A stretch of 64,000 nt of DNA from Nocardia anaemiae NBRC 100462 (GCF_001612725.1 NZ_BDAZ01000061.1:1-64000); one strand, 5' to 3'; shown: positions 8,641 through 17,252, numbered from the stretch's first letter. Notes: a model not told the origin generated them from the sequence alone. Program-made: numbers and translations.

Positions 8641-10002
8641 GTGATGGATGAGCCGGAGATCGACGCGCGGGCGACTGTCGGGCAGGCCGCAGGGCGCGGC
8701 CAGGTGGTGGCTTGGGGATTGTGGGACTGGGGCTCATCGGCATTCAATGCCGTGATCCTGACCTTCGTATTCTCGGTGTACCTCACCGATAAGGTCGGCG
8801 ACGATCTGCCGGGCGGGGTATCACCGAGCGCGTGGCTCGGCTGGGCCCTCGGCATCGCGGGTTTCGTGGTCGCGCTCACCGCGCCGATCAGCGGCCAGCG
8901 CTTCGATGCGAGCGCGAAACGTAAACGCTCACTGGGGATGTTGACCGCGCTGACCGTCCTGTCGATGGCGCTGATGTTCTTCGTGCACGACGACTACCAC
9001 CACTTCTGGTTCGGCCTGGTCCTACTCGGCTTCGGTTCGGCATTCTTCGAATTGGCAGGCGTGCCCTACAACGCCATGCTGCGCCAGGTCTCCACCCCGG
9101 CCGATGTCGGCCGAGTCTCCGGATTGGGTTGGGCCATGGGCTACTTCGGTGGGATCTTCATCCTGCTCATCAGTTACTTCGGCTTCATCTCCGGCCACGG
9201 CGATAACCGCGGCCTACTGGCCGTGCCCATCGATGACGGTACGAATATCCGATTGGTCGCGATGCTGGCCGCGGTCTGGTTCGCCGCCTTCGCGCTGCCG
9301 GTGCTGTTCGCCGTACCAGAATTGCCGCACACCAATGCCGATCCCGGTGCGGCCAAGGCCGGATTCTTCGGCTCGTACCGGGTGCTGTGGCGGGATCTGC
9401 GGGAGCTGTGGGCGGTGGATCGGCGCACGGTCGGCTTCCTGATCGCCAGTGCGATCTTCCGCGACGGTCTGGCCGGGGTTTTCACCTTCGGTGCGATCCT
9501 GGCGGTGCGGGTCTACGGCATCGCCGACTCCGATGTGCTGCTGTTCGGCATTGCCGCGAATGTCGTTGCGGCACTCGGTGCGGTCACCGCTGGCCGGTTC
9601 GATGATCGCCTCGGTCCGAAGATCGTCATCGTGATATCGCTGGTCGCCATGGTGGTCTGCGGTATTGCGCTGCTGCTCGTGTCCGGTCCGGTCATGTTCT
9701 GGATCTTCGGCCTACTGCTCACCATCTTCGTCGGCCCCGCCCAATCCGCCGCCCGCTCGTTCCTCACCCGCCTGGCTCCACCCGGGCGCGAGGGCCAGAT
9801 GTTCGGCCTCTACACCACCACCGGTCGCGCCGTATCCTTCCTCGCCCCAGCACTTTTCGGCTTCTTCGTCTGGACCTTCGACGCCGACCGCGCCGGAATT
9901 GTCGGCATAGTGCTGGTGCTATCCCTCGGTCTCGCGGCGCTATTGCCTGTCCGTAGCCCGGACGGCGTCGCCGAGCCGAAGGTAGGCCGCGCCGCCGACT
10001 GA
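8641..10002 (+). CDS. MFS transporter, Atg22/UMF1-like
   Basis: A 453-residue integral membrane protein with about 12 hydrophobic segments. The start matches the Atg22-like (vacuole effluxer/UMF1) branch of the major facilitator superfamily: a WGLWDWGSSAFNAVILTFVFSVYL first helix, GVPYNAMLRQVSTPADVGRVSG after the second loop and GPAQSAARSFLTRLAP in the C-terminal half. Bacterial members are uncharacterised; eukaryotic Atg22 exports amino acids from the vacuole. GTG 8641 (or ATG 8644) lies about 10 nt after GAGGG. It stands alone between the padR promoter and a toxin-antitoxin locus. Confidence 0.85.
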   Translation: MMDEPEIDARATVGQAAGRGQVVAWGLWDWGSSAFNAVILTFVFSVYLTDKVGDDLPGGVSPSAWLGWALGIAGFVVALTAPISGQRFDASAKRKRSLGMLTALTVLSMALMFFVHDDYHHFWFGLVLLGFGSAFFELAGVPYNAMLRQVSTPADVGRVSGLGWAMGYFGGIFILLISYFGFISGHGDNRGLLAVPIDDGTNIRLVAMLAAVWFAAFALPVLFAVPELPHTNADPGAAKAGFFGSYRVLWRDLRELWAVDRRTVGFLIASAIFRDGLAGVFTFGAILAVRVYGIADSDVLLFGIAANVVAALGAVTAGRFDDRLGPKIVIVISLVAMVVCGIALLLVSGPVMFWIFGLLLTIFVGPAQSAARSFLTRLAPPGREGQMFGLYTTTGRAVSFLAPALFGFFVWTFDADRAGIVGIVLVLSLGLAALLPVRSPDGVAEPKVGRAAD

Positions 10003-10039
10003 GTCCGGTGCCTCCGCGCAGAAGTTTCGCCTGGTTTTC

Positions 10040-10069
10040 TTACTGGAATTCAAGGTAGAATTCCGGTAA
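10040..10069 (+). promoter_or_regulatory. Toxin-antitoxin promoter/operator
   Basis: TTACTGGAATTC (10040-10051) and GAATTCCGGTAA (10058-10069) are an inverted repeat matching at 11 of 12 positions around AAGGTA. TAGAAT at 10056-10061 inside it is a good -10. GAGAGGG lies 7 nt before the antitoxin ATG. The placement is what is expected if the antitoxin or the toxin-antitoxin complex represses its own transcription. Confidence 0.6.
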
Positions 10070-10089
10070 ATCACCGAGAGGGTTCTGCC

Positions 10090-10404
10090 ATGAAGATCGA
10101 CACCAATGACCTGATCAGTGTGACGGAGGCCAACGCCAAGGGCATCTCGCGGCTGATCACTGATGCAAGCGAAGGGCACGACATCGTCGTTATCCGGAAC
10201 AACAAACCTGCCGCCGCGATCATCGGCATGGAGAAGCTGGAGCGGCTACAGCGAATCGAGGAGTGGGAGGAAGACATCAAGCTTCTTGCGCTCGCGGTTA
10301 TTCGCTCTACTGCAGACACGGGGGAGCGAGTGAGCTTGGCCGATGCCGCAGCGCGGTTCGGCATCGATCTCGATGCACTCGATGACGAGGATGTCAACGG
10401 CTGA
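10090..10404 (+). CDS. Antitoxin, Phd/YefM family
   Basis: A 104-residue antitoxin. The N-terminal ISVTEANAKGISRLITDASE and VVIRNNKPAAAIIGMEKLE are the DNA-binding/dimerisation core of Phd/YefM proteins. The acidic C-terminal half (ALDDEDVNG) is the flexible region that normally wraps and blocks the toxin. The stop codon overlaps the toxin ATG by one base (TGATG), so the toxin is translationally coupled. It presumably binds the palindrome just upstream. Type II systems of this kind act on growth or persistence, but no host target can be read here. Confidence 0.9.
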   Translation: MKIDTNDLISVTEANAKGISRLITDASEGHDIVVIRNNKPAAAIIGMEKLERLQRIEEWEEDIKLLALAVIRSTADTGERVSLADAAARFGIDLDALDDEDVNG

Positions 10405-10772
10405 TGGGGCAAGCGCGGGTCGAATTACTGCCCGAGGCCATCGAGGATCTCGAGGAGTTAGATGGTTCATCGCGCAAGTTGATCTTCAAGGCGCTGCGTA
10501 AGCTGCAGGTCGATCCCGACAAACGCGGCGGTCCATTGGGATCTGGACTGACCACTTTTCGTAAGTTGGTGGTCGCCGATCGGCAGTTCCGCATTGTCTA
10601 CCGTGTCGATACCGATGGAACTGTTGTGGTCGTATGGGTCATCGCCAGCCGAGTCGACAGTCAGTGCTATGAGTTGGCCATGGCGCGCTTGGCGACTTAT
10701 CGGGACCGCGAGATCAGCGGCGAGCTGCGGGCGTTGCTGGCAGACCTGTTCGGCCGCATGCAGAACCGGTAG
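10404..10772 (+). CDS. Toxin of the RelE/ParE superfamily
   Basis: A 122-residue partner of the Phd-type antitoxin. It has RelE/ParE features: an N-terminal strand RVELLPEAIEDLEEL, a helix RKLIFKALRKLQVDP, the strand FRKLVVADRQFRIVYRVD and a later VVVVWVIASR. RelE members cleave mRNA at the ribosome and ParE members poison gyrase; the sequence does not settle which. The basic FRKLV/RQFRIVYRV region fits a ribonuclease. The C-terminal helix (ELRALLADLFGRMQN) is about 25 residues longer than in minimal toxins. Confidence 0.87.
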   Translation: MGQARVELLPEAIEDLEELDGSSRKLIFKALRKLQVDPDKRGGPLGSGLTTFRKLVVADRQFRIVYRVDTDGTVVVVWVIASRVDSQCYELAMARLATYRDREISGELRALLADLFGRMQNR

Positions 10773-10775
10773 TTG

Positions 10776-11420
10776 CTATGGCTTGTTCGGCCACCAGGCG
10801 GCCATGCCGAGTGCGATCAGGCGGACCTGTCGGATGGTGCGGTCGATGATCGCGGGCTGGTCGCGCGGGGTGGCGGCGACGTAGTCGGCAATGCAGTCGG
10901 CAACGGTGGAGACGATCAGGTCGGCGGCCAATTCGAGGTCGTCGGGGGACCAGGAGTCCAGGGCCGGAATGCGGGACAGGTCGACGACCAGTTCGCGGAC
11001 GATCAATTGCAGTTCGAGCGCGATGGCATGTTGCAGGGCGGCCGAGCCGCCGCGGCGTTCGCGGGTGATGAAGCCGAAGAGTTCGCGCTTGGTGGCGACC
11101 TGATCGAAGACGAACCGCACGGTCTCCGAGAGTCGGGCATCGGGCGTGCGACGCAACTGGCGCAGGGCCAGACGCAGCGCGCGGATGCCCTCGTCGACCA
11201 GTGCCGCGCCGAGATCGTCGAGTGAGGCGAAATGCCGGTAGAACGCGGTCGGCACAATGCCCGCTGAGCGGGCGATCTCACGCAGGCTCAGCGCGCCGAA
11301 GCCGCGCTCGGCGGCCAATGCGAGCGTGCCGTCGAGCAGGGCCTGCCGGGTGCGCTCCTTGCGCTCGCCCCGGGTAGCTGCGGTCTCGGTCATCACAGTG
11401 AGCATACAGCCGTTCACCAT
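10776..11420 (-). CDS. TetR family transcriptional regulator
   Basis: A 214-residue TetR protein. The N-terminal helix-turn-helix runs from RQALLDGTLALAAERGFGALS to IARSAGIVPTAFYRHFASLDDL. The rest is an alpha-helical ligand domain with a Trp-rich end. ATG 11420 is favoured by GGAAAGA about 6 nt upstream; ATG 11405 and ATG 11393 are alternatives that lose only non-conserved residues. It is divergent from the reductase-desaturase operon, so control of membrane or acyl-CoA desaturation by an acyl-CoA-like ligand is the natural inference. Confidence 0.88.
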   Translation of the reverse strand: MVNGCMLTVMTETAATRGERKERTRQALLDGTLALAAERGFGALSLREIARSAGIVPTAFYRHFASLDDLGAALVDEGIRALRLALRQLRRTPDARLSETVRFVFDQVATKRELFGFITRERRGGSAALQHAIALELQLIVRELVVDLSRIPALDSWSPDDLELAADLIVSTVADCIADYVAATPRDQPAIIDRTIRQVRLIALGMAAWWPNKP

Positions 11421-11463
11421 TCGTTCTTTCCAAGGATGTAGTTCGGGTCACACCAGTTCCTGG

Positions 11464-11517
11464 TTGACACTGGACCCGGTCTATCGGTCACACTATTTGA
11501 GTGTACAGGCGTGCACT
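11464..11517 (+). promoter_or_regulatory. Promoter and operator region of the desaturase operon
   Basis: TTGACA at 11464-11469 is a consensus -35. A matching -10 is not clean: CACTAT at 11491-11496 is 21 bp away. Two overlapping symmetric elements lie downstream. ACACT-ATTTG-AGTGT (11490-11504) has perfect 5-bp arms, and AGTGTAC-AGGC-GTGCACT (11500-11517) has 7-bp arms with one mismatch. Together they look like paired sites for the divergent TetR protein. Confidence 0.5.
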
Positions 11518-11577
11518 GAAATCTTCGCCGATGAGGGTTCAGGAGTACGCCGAGGCCCGAAAGCAGAGGCAATTTCC

Positions 11578-12636
11578 ATGGTGGGACTCATCGACCTGGT
11601 GCAAACCCTGACCACACCACACCCGCTCGACCGCTACCTGGAACTCGTCCGCCCCACGCTGACGGTTCGGGAGTTGCGGGCGGAAATCACCCACGTCCGC
11701 CGCTCGGTGCCGGGCTCGGTGACGCTGACCCTGCGCCCGACCCGGCAGTGGCGCGGCCATATCGCGGGGCAATATGTGCAGATCGGCGTCGTGATCGACG
11801 GCGTCCGGCACACCAGGTGCTATTCACCGGTCAATCCGGCGGGTCGCCGCGACCGCCACCTGCAACTGACGGTCAAGGCGCATCCGGGCGGCCTGGTGTC
11901 GCAATACCTGTACCGCAATGCCGTACCCGGCATGGTGGTCAGCCTGGAACCGGCCGCCGGTGTCTTCCAGCTGCCCGAACCGCGTCCCGAACGGATCCTG
12001 CTGATCAGCGGCGGCAGCGGCATCACCCCGGTGCTGTCCATGCTGCGCACGCTGGCGCAGGAGGGCTATCCGGGCGACCTCGCCTTCCTGCACTATGCGA
12101 AAGCGCCGGAGGCGGTGCCGCATCGAGCGGAGCTGGAGGCGATTGCGCAGGCGCACAACAACTTCCGCATCGAACTGCGCTATCCCGGTGACGGCTCCGG
12201 CCATTTCGACTATGACCAACTCGAACGCGCCGCACCCTGGTTCGCCGACGGCGAGACCTATGTCTGCGGGCCGCAGGGCCTGATGGACGCGGTGCGCAAG
12301 GTCTTCGAGGCGGAACAGTTGGAGCAGCGGCTGCACACCGAGGAATTCACCCTGTCGACCACGCCGGTCGACGTCGAGGATGCCTTCGGCACGGTCAGCT
12401 TCTCGGCCAGCGGACGCAGCGCCGAGAACAACGGTGCCGTTCTGCTGGAGCAGGCCGAGGCCGCGGGGCTGACACCGGAGTACGGCTGCCGAATGGGTAT
12501 CTGCTTCTCCTGCACCGCGGTTCGGCGCAGCGGCTGCACCCGCAATGTGCGAACCGGTGACATCGACAGCGATCCGGATCAGCCCATCCAGCTCTGCATC
12601 AATGCGCCCGTCGGCGACGTCGACATCGATATCTGA
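11578..12636 (+). CDS. Ferredoxin reductase with C-terminal 2Fe-2S domain, desaturase electron donor
   Basis: A 352-residue oxidoreductase. An FAD-binding barrel (HTRCYSPVNP with the R-x-Y-S motif) is followed by an NAD(P)H domain (ISGGSGITPVLSMLR, YVCGPQGLM) and a plant-type 2Fe-2S ferredoxin (CRMGICFSC...C). This order and the adjacent desaturase match M. tuberculosis Rv3230c, the electron-transfer partner of DesA3. ATG 11578 is chosen because it opens the conserved region; the frame is open upstream but overlaps the TetR coding sequence. The desaturase begins 16 nt after the stop. Confidence 0.9.
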   Translation: MVGLIDLVQTLTTPHPLDRYLELVRPTLTVRELRAEITHVRRSVPGSVTLTLRPTRQWRGHIAGQYVQIGVVIDGVRHTRCYSPVNPAGRRDRHLQLTVKAHPGGLVSQYLYRNAVPGMVVSLEPAAGVFQLPEPRPERILLISGGSGITPVLSMLRTLAQEGYPGDLAFLHYAKAPEAVPHRAELEAIAQAHNNFRIELRYPGDGSGHFDYDQLERAAPWFADGETYVCGPQGLMDAVRKVFEAEQLEQRLHTEEFTLSTTPVDVEDAFGTVSFSASGRSAENNGAVLLEQAEAAGLTPEYGCRMGICFSCTAVRRSGCTRNVRTGDIDSDPDQPIQLCINAPVGDVDIDI

Positions 12637-12652
12637 CAAAGGGGACCCAGCA

Positions 12653-13801
12653 ATGACAATTCTGACCGAAACGAATGACGGCCCGCTGGTACTGAGCCCG
12701 GACCAGGTCGAGGAACTCGGCCGGGCCCTCGACGACCTGCGTGCCCGTGTCGTCGCCGATCTCGGCGATGCCGACCGCGAGTACATCTACTCGATCATCA
12801 AGGCGCAGCGCGGTTTCGAGATCGCCGGGCGCGGTCTGATGTACCTCGGTTTCCTGCCGCCGTTCTGGCTGGCCGCGGTGGCCGCGCTGAGTGTGTCGAA
12901 GATCCTGGACAACATGGAGATCGGCCACAACGTCATGCACGGCCAGTACGACTGGATGCGCGAAAGCGGCGTGAATTCCCGTGAGTTCGAATGGGATACG
13001 GTCTGCCCGGCGGATCAGTGGAAGCATTCGCACAACTACATGCACCACACCTTCACCAATATCCACGGCATGGACCGCGATATCGGCTACGGCATTCTGC
13101 GCATGGACGAGGCCCAGCAGTGGAACCCGCTGCGACTCGGCCAGCCGCTCTACGCCTTCGCGCTGATGGTGCTGTTCGAATGGGGTGTGATGGGCCATGA
13201 CCTGGAGGTGGAGAACATCCTCCGGGGCAAGAAGAGCTGGTCGGACGTCAAGCGGTTGCTGAAAGGCCAGTGGCGCAAGGCCGGTCGGCAGGTGCTCAAG
13301 GATTACATCGTCTTCCCGGCACTGACCGGTCCGCTGTTCGTCAGCACACTCGCCGGAAACGCCGCCGCGAATCTGGTGCGCAACCTGTGGGCCTTCTCCA
13401 TCATCTTCTGCGGCCACTTCCCCACGGGCGTACAGACGTTCACCGAAGATGAGACCGCGGAGGAGACTCGCGGTGAATGGTATGTCCGGCAGATGCTCGG
13501 CTCGGCCAACATCACTGGCAGCAAGCTGTTCCACATCATGTCCGGCAATTTGTCGCACCAGATCGAGCACCACCTGTTCCCCGATCTGCCCGCGAATCGC
13601 TATCCGCAGATCGCGCCGGAGGTTCGCGAACTGTGTGAGAAGTATGGACTGCCGTACAACACCGGTTCGCTCGGTAAGCAAGTCGGGTCGGTGTGGCTGA
13701 AGATTTGCAAGCTTGCACTACCGCCTTTCTTGGTCGGGAAGGAGTCCACGCCCGGTGTTATCGTGATGCGACAGCGGAACACAACCGAAGTGGGCGTGTG
13801 A
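12653..13801 (+). CDS. Membrane fatty acid/acyl-CoA desaturase (DesA3-like)
   Basis: A 382-residue di-iron membrane desaturase. The three histidine boxes are present: HNVMH, HSHNYMHH and HQIEHH. Hydrophobic segments lie around residues 60-85 and 220-250. M. tuberculosis DesA3 makes oleoyl-CoA from stearoyl-CoA with Rv3230c as reductase, and the same gene pairing here supports delta-9 acyl-CoA desaturation. The ATG has AAGGGGA about 8 nt upstream. Expression is presumably set by the divergent TetR regulator. The stop TGA abuts the ATG of the next small gene. Confidence 0.92.
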   Translation: MTILTETNDGPLVLSPDQVEELGRALDDLRARVVADLGDADREYIYSIIKAQRGFEIAGRGLMYLGFLPPFWLAAVAALSVSKILDNMEIGHNVMHGQYDWMRESGVNSREFEWDTVCPADQWKHSHNYMHHTFTNIHGMDRDIGYGILRMDEAQQWNPLRLGQPLYAFALMVLFEWGVMGHDLEVENILRGKKSWSDVKRLLKGQWRKAGRQVLKDYIVFPALTGPLFVSTLAGNAAANLVRNLWAFSIIFCGHFPTGVQTFTEDETAEETRGEWYVRQMLGSANITGSKLFHIMSGNLSHQIEHHLFPDLPANRYPQIAPEVRELCEKYGLPYNTGSLGKQVGSVWLKICKLALPPFLVGKESTPGVIVMRQRNTTEVGV

Positions 13802-14104
13802 ATGATCGGTAAATTCGAAAGCAACAAGGATCTGATTCAAGAATTGACTTCCTCTGGTGCGCGACATGTCGGAAATATTGCGAATATCATCACCGGCACT
13901 GTCGCGGAGGTCACCCGGGAGATCGGCGAGTGGATCACCGACGCCATCGAGATGAACGAGGCCGCGGCCGCCGCGCGCAAGGATGCCGCGGCACAGCGCC
14001 CGAACGATCTCGTCGAGGAGGCCGATGTGTCCTATGACGCGGAGGTCGAGCCGAGTACCTCGTTCGTCGAGGCGGAAGTGGTCGAGCCCGAGAATGATCG
14101 ATAG
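13802..14104 (+). CDS. Small conserved-looking protein, third gene of the desaturase operon
   Basis: A 100-residue soluble protein with no family I recognise. Residues 1-55 are amphipathic helical (ELTSSGARHVGNIANIITGT and EVTREIGEWITDAIEMNEAA). Residues 55-100 are acidic and low complexity (VEEADVSYDAEVE). The ATG follows the desaturase stop directly, so it is almost certainly co-translated. The helix could sit on the membrane surface or bind the desaturase or reductase; that is inference. There is no zinc, heme or metal motif. Confidence 0.75.
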   Translation: MIGKFESNKDLIQELTSSGARHVGNIANIITGTVAEVTREIGEWITDAIEMNEAAAAARKDAAAQRPNDLVEEADVSYDAEVEPSTSFVEAEVVEPENDR

Positions 14105-14126
14105 CGGGGTCGAGAACTCCCGCTGA

Positions 14127-14663
14127 TCACCACACCGGCAGCCTGCGCCGGTGTTCGGTCACATCGGTGACCAGGTCCTTGTACCCGTCGGCCAGCTCGG
14201 CCAACCGACTCCACTGCAGTTGGGCGTCATCGTCCAACTGCAGTGGATGCGGCGGCTGGACCGGTGCCGAGATACCCAATGCGTGTTGTGCCGCAACCCA
14301 TTTCGCTGCCATTCGATCGATGACGGCGCCCAGCGTCTCGGTGTGCAGCGAGGCGCCCGCGCGGTGCTCCACATTGCCGGCGACCCAATTGTCGATATGG
14401 CCGATCAGTTCGGTTCGGTGTGCGTCGAGGTCTTCGACCAGTTGCAGGCACCGCGCGACGCATCCGCTCGACGCGTCCGGCGCATGCGCCGCCAGTAGGG
14501 CATCGCGCCTGTGTTCATGGCATTCGACCAGTTCGCGTGCCGCGGCCAGCACACGGTGCCGGTGTCGATTCGGGCCGTGGGGTTGACGAAATGCGCGCAG
14601 TAGCGCCGATGGCGATGGCAGCTCGTCGGCTTCGATACGACCCGCTGCGTATTCGGTAGGCAT
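14127..14663 (-). CDS. DUF4254 domain protein
   Basis: A 178-residue, mostly helical protein that I assign to DUF4254 on its pattern LHTETLGAVIDRMAAKWVAA and the LVECHEHRRDALLAA region with many His and Trp. ATG 14663 gives the usual family length; an upstream in-frame start at 14795 would add 44 non-conserved residues. The function of DUF4254 is unknown. It is convergent with the desaturase operon and divergent from the unknown gene at 14997. Nothing indicates secretion or membrane insertion. Confidence 0.7.
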   Translation of the reverse strand: MPTEYAAGRIEADELPSPSALLRAFRQPHGPNRHRHRVLAAARELVECHEHRRDALLAAHAPDASSGCVARCLQLVEDLDAHRTELIGHIDNWVAGNVEHRAGASLHTETLGAVIDRMAAKWVAAQHALGISAPVQPPHPLQLDDDAQLQWSRLAELADGYKDLVTDVTEHRRRLPVW

Positions 14664-14934
14664 GATGCACGCCCCTGCGGTGGCGATGGGTGTGTATTTG
14701 GATGCGCCAGGGCCGAGGAGGATTTCGGGGAGGGGCACCCCTCGGCTCCGGCGCAGCCCCGCACCCGGATCGCCCTCCACACAGTCGACCAGCACGGCAA
14801 AGAAACCGGGAAATCCGCGACGATGCGATGAGGAAGACGGCCCGAGAAAATCGGGACCTTTTCAGGAAAGCGCGATAGTCGAATCGGCGCAATAGCATGG
14901 TGTAGAAACAGATGAGCTGCCGGGAAATCGTTAT

Positions 14935-14949
14935 GATCCGTTACGGATC
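14935..14949. promoter_or_regulatory. Perfect palindrome upstream of the gene at 14997
   Basis: GATCCG-TTA-CGGATC is a perfect 6-bp inverted repeat lying 48 bp before ATG 14997, within the 333-bp gap 14664-14996 between two divergent genes. An offset TTATG/CATAA pair encloses it. It is a plausible operator. The rest of the gap shows no gene or RNA that I can support. Confidence 0.35.
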
Positions 14950-14996
14950 GGTCACATAACCGCCGACTTTCCTACCTTGGTGAAATCGTTGAGCGC

Positions 14997-15383
14997 ATGG
15001 GCAGCAACCACTTCCGGCGAGGCGCGCCCACGACGCCGTTCGATCGACTAGCCTCGGTCTTTGTGCCCGCCTATGTGTCTTCACCCGAGCTGACGTTCGG
15101 GTTCATGTTCGCGCTGGAAGATCCGGAGCGAATCGCCGAGGTCGTGCGCACGCTCATCCTCCGCAAGACGGTGTCGGTGTTTCGACTCGCGCGCCTGTCC
15201 GACGACGACGGCCCACCCGAACGCTATGTCGTGAACTGGGCGGTGATTCCGCAGATCTCGATCACCACCAGCGCCCCGGACCCGGACGAGCTGGAAGCCG
15301 GGCAGATCATGCTGGTGAACGCCTTCCTCGGCGAGGAGGGCGAGGTCAGTCTGTACTCGGCGCAGGGCCAAGCGCCGAGCTGA
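14997..15383 (+). CDS. Hypothetical protein, 128 residues
   Basis: The family is not recognised. The protein has a short basic N-terminus, then an alpha/beta-looking body: LTFGFMFALEDPERIAEVV, SVFRLARLSDDDGPPERYVV and PQISITTSAPDPDELEAGQI. There is no signal peptide, membrane helix, cysteine or metal motif. Codon use agrees with its neighbours, which supports a real gene. No good Shine-Dalgarno is visible before ATG 14997. It is isolated between a palindrome-containing divergent region and a membrane protein gene 167 bp downstream. Confidence 0.6.
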   Translation: MGSNHFRRGAPTTPFDRLASVFVPAYVSSPELTFGFMFALEDPERIAEVVRTLILRKTVSVFRLARLSDDDGPPERYVVNWAVIPQISITTSAPDPDELEAGQIMLVNAFLGEEGEVSLYSAQGQAPS

Positions 15384-15550
15384 GGTTACAGCAGGGCCAT
15401 TGCGGCACTGGGGGATTCGCCACGACGGCGGCCACCTTTTCGTTGGCGTGTCGGTATCGGAACGTGGTCTGGGCCGGAGGTCTGGTACGGGACAATCAGG
15501 ACATTCCACTCGTTGTCGAGGCATCGAAGCACCTGGAAGGAGCATCGATC

Positions 15551-16225
15551 ATGGAGCCCGAGAACACCGTCGCCGCCCCTGGCCCGGCCAACCCGGTTCG
15601 TGTCCGAGGAGATCTCGATCCCGCGCTATCGCGCTGGATGTGGCTGGTCAAATGGATCCTGGCCATCCCACACGCCATTATTCTGGTATTCCTCTATATC
15701 GCGTACGCGATCGTCTCGGTGGTCGCATTCTTCGCGATTCTGATCACCGGCAACTATCCGCGCGCACTGTTCGACTTCAATGTCGGCGTCATGCGCTGGG
15801 GTTGGCGGGTCGGCTTCTACGCCTACTCGGTCCTCGGCACGGATAGGTATCCGCCGTTCAGTCTGAAGTCGGATCCGGATTACCCGGCGGATCTGGAGAT
15901 CGACTATCCGACGCAGCTGAGTCGTGGTCTGGCGCTGGTGAAATGGTGGCTGCTGGCCATTCCACACTATCTGATCCTCGCCGCGATATTCAGTGCGGGT
16001 ATGGGCGGCAAGTACGGGTGGGGCGGATTTACGCTGGCGAATGTGCTGGTGCTGGTCGCAGTGCTGGCACTGCTTTTCACGGCGGTATATCCCAAGGCCC
16101 TGTTCGATTTCCTGCTCGGCCTGCACCGGTGGTCGATCCGGGTGGGTGCCTACGCCTCGCTGATGCGTGACGAATATCCGCCGTTCCGACTTGACCAGGG
16201 CGCTCGCGAACCCGAAAATACCTGA
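15551..16225 (+). CDS. DUF4389 membrane protein
   Basis: A 224-residue membrane protein built of two similar halves. WMWLVKWILAIPHAIILVFL in the first half recurs as LVKWWLLAIPHYLILAAIF in the second, and (R/K)ALFDFN.G..RW...RVG.YA recurs as KALFDFLLGLHRWSIRVGAYA; both halves end YPPF. This is the DUF4389 pattern, with about four hydrophobic segments. The function is unknown. ATG 15551 has AAGGAG 9 nt upstream. It is a single gene with no clear partner. Confidence 0.83.
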   Translation: MEPENTVAAPGPANPVRVRGDLDPALSRWMWLVKWILAIPHAIILVFLYIAYAIVSVVAFFAILITGNYPRALFDFNVGVMRWGWRVGFYAYSVLGTDRYPPFSLKSDPDYPADLEIDYPTQLSRGLALVKWWLLAIPHYLILAAIFSAGMGGKYGWGGFTLANVLVLVAVLALLFTAVYPKALFDFLLGLHRWSIRVGAYASLMRDEYPPFRLDQGAREPENT

Positions 16226-16260
16226 ATATCAATCGAATCGGAGCCGGACAGCTGCGTCGG

Positions 16261-17250
16261 TCACCAGGCGGACTCATAGATCCGCCGGACCACGTCCTCG
16301 ATGTCCGGCTCCTCTATGGACAGGTCGCGAACCTCGGCGCGATCGGCGACGTCGGCGAGAACCTGTGCGGCGGTGGTAGTTTCGGCATCGAAGGCCAATC
16401 GCTGGCGCATGCCCCCGCCCTCGCTGGTCAACAGTTCGGCGCCGGGCAGATCGTCGAGATTGCGGGTCGGTTCGGCCAGATCGACCACCAGCACCCGCCG
16501 CGCGCCCACCCGCACCGCCAGGCCGGTCAGTGAACCGTCGTACACCAGAGAGCCGCGGTCGACGACGAGCACCCGATCACAGAGCCGCTCGATATCGCCC
16601 ATATCGTGGGTGGTCAGCAACAGTGTGGTGCCGCGCTCGGTGCGTTCGGCACGCAGGAATTCACGTAGTCGCTGTTTCGAGAGCACATCGAGGCCGATGG
16701 TCGGCTCGTCGAGGATGACCAATTCGGGCGAGTGCAGCAGCGCCGCGGCGACCTCGGCTCGCATGCGCTGGCCGAGCGAGAGCTGGCGCACCGGAGTGTC
16801 CAACGTTTCGGCCATCTCCAGTTGTTCGACCAACTCGTAGGTACGTTTTTGCGCGATATCGGATTCCAGCCGGTGGATCGCCGCTAGAATCGAAAACGAT
16901 TCGCGCAGTGGTAGATCCCACCACAGCTGAGAGCGCTGCCCGAACACCACCCCGATTCGGGCGGCGAGTTCGCGCCGCTGTCGCACCGGATCGAGGCCGC
17001 AGGTGCGCACGGTGCCCGAGGTGGGAACCAGGATGCCGGTCAGCATTTTGATCGTGGTCGACTTGCCCGCCCCATTCGCACCGATATAGCCCACCGCCGA
17101 ACCGCGTTCGATGCGAAATGTCATCCGGTCCACCGCGGTGAGCGTTTCGCGGCTGCGTCGCCAGCGATGTCCGTTCCTGCGGTACAAAATGAATTGCCTT
17201 GTCAGATTCTCGATCTCGATGATCGAGTCCGATAGCTCGCTGTCCGCCAC
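16261..17250 (-). CDS. ABC-2 type exporter, ATP-binding protein
   Basis: A 329-residue ATPase. It has Walker A GANGAGKST, a Q-loop (GVVFGQRSQLWWDLP), the signature LSLGQRMRAE, Walker B LVILDEPTIGLD and the switch His in TTHDMGD. The GQRSQLWWDLP stretch and a C-terminal extension of about 80 residues are typical of the subfamily paired with ABC2_membrane_6 (PF06182) permeases, some of which export viologens or antibiotics. GTG 17250 has GGAGG 12 nt upstream and lies 2 nt after the upstream permease stop, so the three genes form one operon. Confidence 0.92.
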   Translation of the reverse strand: MADSELSDSIIEIENLTRQFILYRRNGHRWRRSRETLTAVDRMTFRIERGSAVGYIGANGAGKSTTIKMLTGILVPTSGTVRTCGLDPVRQRRELAARIGVVFGQRSQLWWDLPLRESFSILAAIHRLESDIAQKRTYELVEQLEMAETLDTPVRQLSLGQRMRAEVAAALLHSPELVILDEPTIGLDVLSKQRLREFLRAERTERGTTLLLTTHDMGDIERLCDRVLVVDRGSLVYDGSLTGLAVRVGARRVLVVDLAEPTRNLDDLPGAELLTSEGGGMRQRLAFDAETTTAAQVLADVADRAEVRDLSIEEPDIEDVVRRIYESAW

Positions 17251-17252
17251 GC

